Shown in pieces: positions 55,636 through 64,000 of a DNA stretch of 64,000 bases. The position numbers were made by a program, and so were the translations under genes. Under the pieces are notes generated by a model. It worked only from the letters and a program-made list of their open reading frames with translations, was not told where the DNA came from and ran no database searches. Location: positions 146,362,314 to 146,426,313 of the forward strand of contig OW804095.1 of NCBI GenBank assembly GCA_942159475.1, in the 5' to 3' direction. Position 1 is the stretch's first letter, and each line of letters starts with the position of its first letter. Source of the stretch: Sthenelais limicola (lineage: Eukaryota; Annelida; Polychaeta; Phyllodocida; Sigalionidae).

Positions 55636-56688
55636 TTGCACAATCCTATCTGGATGTTTCGTAATTGTTCATATTGTTTGAGCAAACACGACGGCCCGGA
55701 TTGTTGGGTGTTAAACAGTGATTTTATAAGGAAAACCTCTCCTCGCAATAGAGTTGGACCAGCTACTGTCATGAACGCTTCCAGATTGGCAGCCATTTTG
55801 GGCACGGAGGTGGATCGTCTACCCCTGAAAGATTCAGATGAATATCTGACGGAGGTGGAAAAAGCCATCGAGATCCTGGATAATAAGAAGAAAGCTAAGA
55901 CGGACTTACTTGATAAAATTGCCTAGGCGGAATTGGAGCTCCAGCAACTAGCGATTGACGTCGGTGGTAGCTCCCGGGCTGACAGTAGGTTGCCTGCCGG
56001 CAATGACTCGGGTGACAACCGTTCTCCACCGCAGCCTCAGGGCTCGGCACCGAAAAGTTCTCGTCTTCCTGACCTTGGTAAGTACCGGCCGGAAACATAC
56101 CTAGAATCGAAGAAACCCTTCCAGGAAATGTCATATAGGGATTTGGCGTATGGTTGCCTCGGTGTGTTGGGTGCTTTAATGGATTCCGGGGCTAAGTCAG
56201 ATGTGATTCGAGGCTATGTCGGACATCTTCAATTCATCACCTACAAGGCGCACCGAAAGGCGTTCGTTGAAGAAGCCTTGGTTGCGTATGAGCATGAAGC
56301 AACTACCAGAGTTCTTGAAGGTTGGTCCCCGAATTGGTGTGGTGTTGACACGCTTGCAGAATCGAAACACCTCAGTGCGGATAATACTACAGTTGTTCGA
56401 GATTTATTAGCAAAGAAGGACAGATTCTCTCGTTTCTCCTACAGCCGCCATAACCGGAAGTCTGCCGAAACTGGGCACCCTAAAGGCCCGCGTTTCGACA
56501 TCGATGCTTGGCCACATGGCGTATGTTGGCGCTGGAATGATGGTAGGAAATGTGAGAACTGTTATTATTCTCATGTTTGTGGCCTTTGTGGTGCTGATCA
56601 TCATGCTAAAACCTGTAAAATACAGTTAGACTGGGAAAAGTCTCATGGTCATTCCACGACATCTTATAATACTACAATGACACCATAG
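55636..56688 (+). pseudogene. Second Gag-like ORF with zinc cluster (one nonsense codon)
   Basis: A frame from about 55771 (MNASRLAAILGTEV) runs through a coiled-coil-like EVEKAIEILDNKKKAK. It is cut by an in-frame TAG at 55924-55926, then continues AELELQQLAIDVGG to a stop at 56688. The middle contains RLPDLGKYRPETYLESKK and FQEMSYRDLAYGCLGVLGAL. The end has a Cys/His cluster: GVCWRWNDGRKCENC, YSHVCGLCGADHHAKTC. That pattern is seen in Gag-like proteins of tyrosine-recombinase elements. It lies head-to-head with the element at 49.5-54.3 kb but is a different family. No pol follows. Confidence 0.65.
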
Positions 56689-56759
56689 TTTCTTTATGAA
56701 AGGTTTCTTATAGTAGAGTCTCGAAAACTTAATTATAGACCTACAATACGCTCTCTAGG

Positions 56760-57165
56760 GAGCAGACCAGCATTGTATGTCATTATAGGATTTGCTCTCA
56801 GGTTACTTAAACAGTTTTTAAAATCGTAATCCGATTATTATTGGCCAAGTTATATTGGACTATTGGAGTATTGCAGTAGTTCGTCATGGTGAGTATTATC
56901 AGAATAGTATGGGTATGGCGGATGGGGATTTTTTTCATGGGAGGCTTTCTGTTGGGAGGCTTTTGTCAGGGCAGCTTTTAACATGTCACCATTTAAAGTG
57001 TAACTCATTTAACAATAAAAATTAGAGACCTGCATAAGTATATTTGGCATCTTCAAGTCTGGTATTTTGTAGTTTCTGGTATTTCAGACTTAATTGGTAA
57101 TTTACCAGTAAAGAGATAGATATATATAGATAGACTGATAGACAAATAGATTGATAAATAGGTAG
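56760..57165. repeat. 3' flank of vWA unit C
   Basis: Matches 36665-36965 of block B (GGATTTGCTCTCAGG, TTGGCATCTTCAAGTCTGG, AGATAGACTGATAGACAA). It marks the left end of the third gene unit. Confidence 0.75.
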
Positions 57166-57167
57166 AC

Positions 57168-58832
57168 ACCTTCAGACATTAGGGCCCAAACCTCAGACGC
57201 TAAGGCCCACTTTCGCACATTTTCTGTAATATTTTCAGACGCTAGACCCCACCCAGCTTCAGACGCTAGGGCCCACCCACAATAAGTTGAATAAAACTAT
57301 CAAATAAGTACTCTAGATCTATCAGACGCTAGGGCCCATCCCAGCTGGGCCCTATCCTCTGAGGAAGGATGCATGGACCCTATCGTCTGAAATATTTAGC
57401 TGTAAATAATCGGAGGTCTATGTAAAGAAATTATTTGTAGGTTAATGATAGAATTTAGAGTATTATATCAACGGCTGTGCTGAAATGGTATGTTCTTGAT
57501 GCATGAAAAAGCCAGCCCGACTGTGGTCCCTATAGCAATTCCTTCTATTAATTTATTTATAATGATCAATATTATTTGTTTACTGTAACCATATTTAATG
57601 TGACGTAGGGTTATGGTATCCAGCCCTCCAACCAATGGGGTTGTTTGTCCGCCTGGGTATCCAGAAATTTTACCCGCTAGTAGGCCTACTTTTGCTTGCT
57701 GTACTTACTTTATTGTCTGTTTTTGTCTTATAGTTGTCGTTTTTCTAACTTTTAATGACTGCCCACCACCCCGCCCTGGTTCCACCACTCTCTCTTCCTT
57801 GTTAATGTTTGTGTATAAGACCTGCTCCCCACGGTAGTGGTATAGCCACTACCGTGGTTGGAGCAGGGAGGGAACCACTATACTGTGGTTGGAGCAGGGA
57901 GGGCTCGCGCAGGCAGAGACACAAGTACACACAAGTGTGTGCTACTGGAGTAGGTGTAAACATGGGGGGAGGGGGGGGACAACAGGTAGAGGGTGGATGA
58001 ATGTTTTCAAAACAGCATTTCTGTACCATGAACACAGTAGTTTTTCCAGACAAAAGGGTAGCTAACTAAGTCAAGTTTCTCTCAGGCGAATTACAGGTTG
58101 CAACTTACATGGGATAACAACCAAAGTTAGGCCATAAGGACGGGTCGTTCATATATGGGGAGAGGACGCTGATTCAGGGGCAACAGGAAGAATTTCTGAT
58201 GTGGGATTCCACCCTCATAGAGGGCGGGTCGGTCGCGCCTCGTCTAGGGTATCCCCGGGTACTACCTGGATACGGCAAGGTGATAAATGTTGCTGGAGAC
58301 AGGGCCGGAGTGGACCATATAGATATTGCTTGATTTGATGTATTAGTCAGTCAGGACTGAACTGCGTTTGCCTACATATCTAACCTGTAAATGTACATGT
58401 GCTGAGAATACAAGAACACTTCATACAACTTCTGACCTTCAATCGTCTTTATTTGAATGTTATTTTGACATCTAGTAATCCAACTTCTTGCAAAAATAAG
58501 TTTTAATAGCGATTTGTTTAAGCATGTCACAATATGCGACAGCCCTCCAGGGCTTATTATTAAATATGGAATTATTTCAATTATGTGGATTTGTAAGTCT
58601 ATCGTCATGACGAAATAGTTATGCACATTAATTCTGCCTCTATTATTCGAGACGTCGGACGTTAGAGCCCACCCAAGTCAGACGTTAGGGCCCACCCACT
58701 TTCAGACGTTAGGGTCCACCCCAGAATCAGCTGTGGGGCCCTAACGTCTGAAGGTGGGTGGGCCCTAACGTCCAAGGTTTCTGAGCCCTAGCATCTGGGC
58801 CCTAGCGTTGTTGGGCCCTAACGTCTGGAGCC
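57168..58832. mobile_element. 1.66-kb element with CAGACGTTAGGGCCC terminal arrays
   Basis: The left end begins CAGACATTAGGGCCCAA and the right end is TTGGGCCCTAACGTCTG. Each end carries a cluster of the same word in both orientations: at least five at 57168-57390 and eight at 58645-58830. The insert interrupts the broken EGF exon of unit C and replaces its 3' half. The interior has a palindrome at 57828-57864 (CCACGGTAGTGG) and no recognisable transposase. Multiple subterminal repeats are typical of some cut-and-paste DNA transposons. Superfamily unassigned. Confidence 0.65.
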
Positions 58833-58985
58833 CATTGGCACATGCATCAGCAATGCAATCCAGCTCTTGATCTTGACAATGAGGGCCACTGCTGCTGGAC
58901 TCCCAAGGCGTTTTTTCCAGATGGAAAATTATCATCATCAAATGTGTGACAGACCAATTTGAGTTGGATATGTATTATTCCTGTC
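58833..58985 (-). pseudogene. Broken extra EGF exon of unit C (5' half)
   Basis: Matches the 5' half of the EGF exons (GGAGTCCAGCAGCAGTGGCC, TCAAGAGCTGGATTGCATTG), with small deletions that break the frame. It ends abruptly at the 57168-58832 insert. It corresponds in position to 6500-6785 of unit A. Confidence 0.7.
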
Positions 58986-59617
58986 AAAGAAAAAAATGCA
59001 TAATCATGAAATATAACAGCAGAAATATATTGTAGCAGTTTTATTTATCCTGATGTCAGGTATTTCAGGAAGGAGTAATTAGAATTACTGATATTGACCC
59101 TAATATTAAGAGAGAGAGAGAGAGAGAAGCAACAACGTGATGTGATGCTCTGGAGTACTGAAGATGAAGGGTCTCATTTATTCAAGTGTGGTTAGATTTT
59201 TTTTTTTTAAAAGATTTTATTTAAACTTGGTTACCGACTCCCCTTTTCGGGGTTAGTTCTATCGGGCCAAGATGATGTGTAGACTGTACAGTAATTCTCC
59301 TTTGTGGTTCTATTTGAACATAAGTGTACATAAATAAGTAAGGATTACTTTTCTTTGCTTGAAAAATCAGAATATATACTAGGTTTCGATGTACATATGT
59401 AGTCTTGTTGTTCCTCTGCAAACTTCTCATGAATATAGAATATTGTTAAAAGGTTTTGACACTAAGCAAGGACAGAAATGAATGTATGGGTTGCCCCCCC
59501 CCCCCCCCCTTGGCCTTTCTACTTCTAATTCTATTGGATCCCCAGACGATGTTGAAAATGTAAACTCCAGTATACACTACTGAAGAAATGGGAGGAACCA
59601 ATATATTTGTAATATGT

Positions 59618-60026
59618 GATCCGTTTTAGGAAAATGAGTCATACGACACAAAACATGGATTTTGAGATAGCGCCATATTTGAAAAGAGGAGATCAAGCTG
59701 ATTCCAATAATAGTAAACACTAGGACACCTAATAAGTATTTCTATATTTTAAGTTCGATATTTTTATGTTTGAAAATACAAGTTTGCAATGTTTCTGGAT
59801 GGGTAATTACCAGTAAAGTAACTAAATAAACTCCATATGAAGGCCTTCAAAATGCAAGGATATATTTAATACAATGTCCTGAGATTTGTTACATAGATCA
59901 CTATAAGTACTAAACCCTTTAGAAATCATTTTAAAAAACATTTGAATAAAGAGATCTTGTGATAAAAGCACTTTGAAAAATATCCATTTTGCGACTTATG
60001 ACTCATTTTCCTAAAACACATCACAT
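59618..60026. mobile_element. GATGTGTTTTAGG MITE, full-length copy
   Basis: About 409 bp, from TGATCCGTTTTAGGAAAATG to ATTTTCCTAAAACACATCA. Both terminal regions include complementary TGCGACTTATGACTC words. It is the best complete copy of the family in the window. Confidence 0.8.
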
Positions 60027-60167
60027 ATATAACAATTCATCTATTAAAAACATCCAATATAATACACAAATTCTTTAACTAGAAATTGCTTGGTATCCAA
60101 TCATCTAACATGATATTGAGATTTGAACCTTGGGAAAAGTAATCATATATATTCTTATACCTAAGTA

Positions 60168-60475
60168 TCAAATCATGAGATTTCGGCTACCCCCCAATAA
60201 ATAGTGAACTGTACATGCATACTCAGTGCTAGTGCTTTGCTCTTTTCTAGTGCCACTTGCCATCCTTCTTCGTTTACAATATCCCTTTTTCTTGATCCAA
60301 CAGCAGCATCCAACACCAAATATACACACCAGAGCAGCGCCACAACCGGCAGCCCCAGCAACTGCTACCATATCAATTCTTGGCTCCTCAGTTGGAGCTG
60401 GACCTGGACCTGGACCTGGCTCCTCAGTTAGAGCTGGACCTGGACCTGGACCTGGCTCCTCAGTTGGAGCTGGAC
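60168..60475 (-). CDS. Gene C last exon: Pro/Gly repeat stalk, TM helix, cytoplasmic tail
   Basis: After a TTCCAG acceptor the exon reads CPAPTEEPGPGPGP and repeats this about three times, forming a short stalk. The TM helix is AVAGAAGCGAALVCIFGVG, followed by CCCWIKKKGYCKRRR, a basic stop-transfer with possible palmitoylation cysteines. The tail continues with EQSTSTEYACTVHYLL to a stop at 60168. A tyrosine in STEYACTV could be a signalling site, which is speculative. The gene A counterpart is 6867-6994. Confidence 0.7.
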
Positions 60476-63392
60476 CTGGAATTTAGATAACACATATGGG
60501 TCAGATGTACAATTGGCAGCTGTACACCTTTAGTAAATTCTGCTAAATTAGGCTGCAATTTCGCCAATACTAGGTAAATTCGAGTATATTCGGCATTGCA
60601 TTGATTCTAGCAATCTGTTTGGTACGGTTGAACTGTATTTGGAACTTTATTTTCATCTGAAATTCGGGTTATTTGAGAAGATTACTGAAGGTGAATTGTA
60701 CATATTCTGAAAATCTGACCCATATAATGGACTATTTTGAAATTTGTGGATGTTGAAATATAGGGCCATGTTAACATAGAGGTGGAGTATTGGTGTGTTA
60801 AATTAAACAGTGGACAGTGCCTAATGATGTATTCTATGACTGTAGATACTAAATCCTTTAGGGCTAACACTACCTATCTAGTGAATTCTATAAATTACTT
60901 AGAATATGTTTAAAACAAAAACCATCAAAGATAAGCAAACCACCATGATCTGCATATATTGTATAACTAAGAGCTCTGTACGCATTGCATTTTGTACAAT
61001 CATTATAGTATATATATATATAACAAGATTTAAAAACCGAATGATAACCTCTATTGCCTGTAAAGACTCAAGCAGTTCAGCCCAGTATATGTCAATTTTG
61101 AAAATAACGACCTAAAGCCTGGGTTCCACTGCCACGCTACTTCTCCCGCTACTGCTCCCGTTTCTTTTCTCCCGCTACTTCTAAAGTAGCGGGAAGTAAC
61201 AGGAAGTAGCCGTTTCAAATCAAACATGTATGAATTGAAGCGGCTACCTCCCGCTACTTGCTCCCGCTTCTAAAAGTAGCGGGACCAAAGAAGCGGGAGC
61301 AGTAGCGGGAGAAGTAGCCGGCCAGTGGAACCCAGCCTTAACAGTAATAATTAACTGCTTAGATATTTCTCAATTCGATGTTATTATACCTTCAGAGTAC
61401 ACCTTACTTAAAATTGTCAAAATAGAAATGTAAAAAATGTTCAGAAACTAAAGTAAAATGTCCATGCACATATAAATTATTCTCATGTAGTATATATATA
61501 TATATATTGTATTTTTATTCCGAATCAAACAGTTACATCAATTTTCAGAAAAGGATGCCAGCCTCTCCCTGAGGAGGTCTTCCTGGGGGATCCTTGTTTT
61601 AATATCTACTATGTGGTAGCAAGATATCGGGATGCATACATTCTGTCCGATTCAAAGTAATCATTCAATAATTTAGACCCCACCCCGCTCATTTCCCTAC
61701 ATATATATGAGCCTGTCCCCAGTACAAAACCCCTATAAACATTCACTAACTACACTATACAGTTAATTAACTTTTTATCGATGTATCGATCTTACAATAA
61801 GGACTTACATGCCTTTTATAATGACTCGTTATTCTTTTGAAAGGTATTCATCAAAGTCAATGAAATAAGTGGTTTTGAGATACTGTCTAAATTGGATTCT
61901 TGTCTTTGTAACTTGAATGTTATCTGGAAGATTATTCCATAGATGTGATATTAAACACATAAACATATGACTTCTTGAAAATTTCATTTTTTGGCTGTGG
62001 CACTACCAGCTTTTTGCCTTTTGTTAAACTTCTTAAACCCAGTTTTCTTTTGTCTAAATTTTCTTCGTCTCTTGATCTCAAAAAGGCAAGGTCTAATAAA
62101 TGGCTGTCTCACCTTGATGAGAGTGATGGTAGATTAAGTGATCTGTGTATTTCTCTCGTACTAGTTAATTTTGGTAATTTTAGTATAATTTTGAAAGCTG
62201 AACTATATACTATATTTTGAAAGCTGAACTATATAAAATGAGTTGTAAAATTAAAAAACATAATTAAATACATTTATTAGAGTATATAGTTCAGTGTATT
62301 TCCTTTTTCATGTAAATACCGAAGCAGTAAAGCCCAGTATAACCAATATTGACAAATACATAGAAACTTAAACTTACAAACAAATATTTTCACTATATAT
62401 AAAAGCTTAGGTTAAGTAATTCTTAACCATTTTGTTAAGAAAACTAAGTCTACTAATCAAGATATTTTGATCATTTTCCAACTACTGTTGCTATTGAAAT
62501 TTCTGTTTTAATATCTGTTTTCCATTGGAAGACCATAGTAATCAGAAAGGGAAAACCGATTTTGGAAACAAAATAAATAATACAATCAATCAATCAATCG
62601 ATCAATATATCTGATATCTCCAATGCCTTTTGCAAAGTTGTCAACCACATCTGCAAAATTTGTGGCAAAAGGGATCCAATTTGCCATTAGTGTTGTGGGC
62701 AATATTAACTCTAATAGGATCGATTTAATTCTTTAAATATTTCCTTTTTATCCTCATTGAATGGGTTAAGCCCAGTAATGGATTGGACAGGAGGGGTTTG
62801 GTGAGTTTTTGGTTTGCTTTTATTGGGTTCCGACGTTTCGGGTGACATTTGCCCTTTACCAAGGATTTCCATTTTTTAACAATTAAAACCAAAGACTTGC
62901 ACAGGTCTACAAGGATTACTTTTGACTTGTCCATTTTGCAAGTGGGTGTGGGTCTGTGACTGGGGGGAGGGGGTTGAAAGTCCTGTTTGGTAGTTTTTCG
63001 GTCAGTAATATCCTAGGGTTAGATTGATAGATATAGATAGATAGATAAATAGGTGAACAGATAGTCAAAAAGATTTAATGATCTAGCCTTACAGTAGTCT
63101 TCACAGAACCAATTATGAGGGCAGCTGTAGTCTGTGGGGCATGTACAGGTGTATCTACTGTAGCTCATAGGTGTACATTTACCACCATTGGCACATGCAT
63201 TAGCAACGCAATCCAGCTCTCGGACTTGGCAATGAGGTCCACTGCTGCTGGACTCCCAAGGACATGCTTGAACTTCGTTTTTTCCAGATGGAGAATTATT
63301 ATCATAGAATGTGCCACAAAAGGTGTAACCATTTTCAGTTGATATGACACATGTATCTCCTTGGCATGTTGTTTGGGGGCAGTTAGCTATGC
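60168..63392 (-). CDS. vWA-EGF-TM gene C (partial; vWA exon outside window)
   Basis: Two exons are in view: EGF (63392-63093) and TM/tail (60475-60168), both fitting the phase-1 scheme of gene A. The linker and vWA exons should lie beyond 64000, because 63890-64000 matches the intron at 9095-9210. The intron between EGF and TM is enlarged by a LINE copy, an AGCCTGGG MITE and a GGGTCAG MITE. The tail is much longer than in gene A. Coding exons show no disruption. Confidence 0.65.
60498..60721. mobile_element. GGGTCAG MITE in gene C intron
   Basis: Ends GGGTCAG and CTGACCC with ATAT on both sides. The left subterminal part is shortened. It begins 23 bases upstream of the TM exon acceptor on the gene's strand. 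Confidence 0.85.
61110..61340. mobile_element. AGCCTGGGTTCCACTG MITE
   Basis: About 230 bp, nearly all palindromic: AGCCTGGGTTCCACTG at the left and CAGTGGAACCCAGCC at the right, with interior CTCCCGCTACTTC words and their complements. Block A at about 8090 (AATAACAGTAGTC) is the approximate empty site. No ORF. Confidence 0.8.
61495..62225 (-). pseudogene. 5'-truncated LINE, second copy
   Basis: Minus-strand fragments LLDLAFLRSRDEENLDKRKL, GLRSLTKG and KNEIFKKSYVY match the C-terminus of the LINE at 16075-17775. The 3' end again shows AATAAAAATACAA followed by (TA)n at 61495-61508. The open frame on the plus strand here is a shadow. Confidence 0.8.
63093..63392 (-). CDS. Gene C EGF-like exon
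   Basis: 300 bases, phase 1 at both ends. It encodes CPQTTCQGDTCVIS, FCGTFYDNNSPSGKNE, CVANACANGGKCTPMS, YTCTCPTDYSC and FCEDY before TACT|GTAAGG. All EGF cysteines are kept. It is closest in layout to gene A exon 3. Confidence 0.75.
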
Positions 63393-63606
63393 CTGTCAAA
63401 GTACAAAAAGTATAATCATGAAATATAACAGCAGAAGAATTTTTCAGTTTGAGATATCTTGATGTCAGGTATATTTCAGGAAAGAGTAATTAGAATTACT
63501 GGTATCAATTCTAATACTAAGAGAGAGTGAGAGAGAGAGAAAAGCAACAAGTATGGTTAGTTGGTTATTAGTAATACAGGTGGTGCTGGAGTATACCTCA
63601 GCCTAT

Positions 63607-63840
63607 GGGTCAGATTTTCAGAAAATGTACAATTGGCAGCTGTATACATTTAGTCAATTCTGCTAAATTAGGGTGAAATTTAGTCAATACTAGGTAAATT
63701 CGAGTATATATTGCATCGCATTGATTCTAGCAATCTGTTAGGCTAGGTTAACTGTATTTTGAACTGTATTTCCATCTGAAATTTGGGTTATTTGAGAAGA
63801 TTGGTAAAGTTGAATTGTACATTTTATGAAAATCTGACTC
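63607..63840. mobile_element. GGGTCAG MITE in gene C intron
   Basis: Left end GGGTCAGATTTTCAG; right end ATGAAAATCTGACTC with a changed terminal base. Flanks are less clear than in other copies. Confidence 0.8.
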
Positions 63841-64000
63841 CTAAGTACCATTCTTGGCACTAAGCCAACTCGTACCTTGCATGTCTTCCTACACAAACTT
63901 CACATGGCTATAGAATATTTATTGAAGATTTTGTCTTTATCATAAGCAGACATGTTTTCAAATTTTCAAATGGTATCAACAGGGGTTTCATAACATAAAG

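Noticed and set aside
61975..62220. 81-codon plus-strand frame
   Set aside because: The minus strand matches the LINE C-terminus at 17.1 kb; the plus frame is incidental.

Overview
This is a stretch of animal (metazoan) nuclear genome, not prokaryotic. Genes are split by introns with GT/AG boundaries, base composition is AT-rich, and most of the window is mobile-element debris. A RNF14-type RWD exon, a CARD-NACHT innate-immune receptor, SVEP1-like vWA/EGF surface proteins, a tyrosine-recombinase (DIRS/Ngaro-class) retrotransposon and frequent AGGCCTA words together suggest a marine invertebrate deuterostome (echinoderm, hemichordate or cephalochordate). The exact taxon is my inference and is uncertain.

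Layout. 0-5 kb: the first coding exon of an RNF14-like E3 ligase on the minus strand, with a 53-bp-arm perfect palindrome and a hairpin-bearing tandem repeat. 5.1-11.9 kb: gene A of a vWA-EGF-transmembrane family (minus strand; exons for vWA, Cys linker, EGF and TM tail), with a broken extra EGF exon behind it. 12-19.5 kb: no gene; a hAT-like MITE, a polypyrimidine and a polypurine array, and a 5'-truncated LINE. 20.5-30.1 kb: an apparently intact CARD-NACHT receptor gene of about eight exons on the plus strand, whose C-terminal half is built of exon-sized repeats. 30-34 kb: repeats, a possible orphan coding fragment split by a MITE, and a GTACTGG minisatellite. 34.2-40.8 kb: paralogue B of the vWA gene, lying in a direct segmental duplication of the gene A block. 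41.1-46.6 kb: a large nested inverted-repeat unit with minisatellites and a 170-bp satellite. 48.6-56.7 kb: a TA-flanked TIR element, a decayed tyrosine-recombinase retrotransposon on the minus strand, a LINE 3' fragment and a second Gag-like ORF on the plus strand. 56.8-64 kb: the third vWA-family unit (C), interrupted by a 1.66-kb transposon-like insert, a LINE and MITEs; its vWA exon lies beyond the window.

How it fits together. The functional content I can support is a three-unit, same-strand cluster of putative adhesion/recognition proteins with one intracellular immune receptor between units A and B. Comparing units A, B and C gives natural empty sites for several insertions, which makes this window useful for defining new MITE families. 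All functional statements come from motifs read by eye; no database search was possible.
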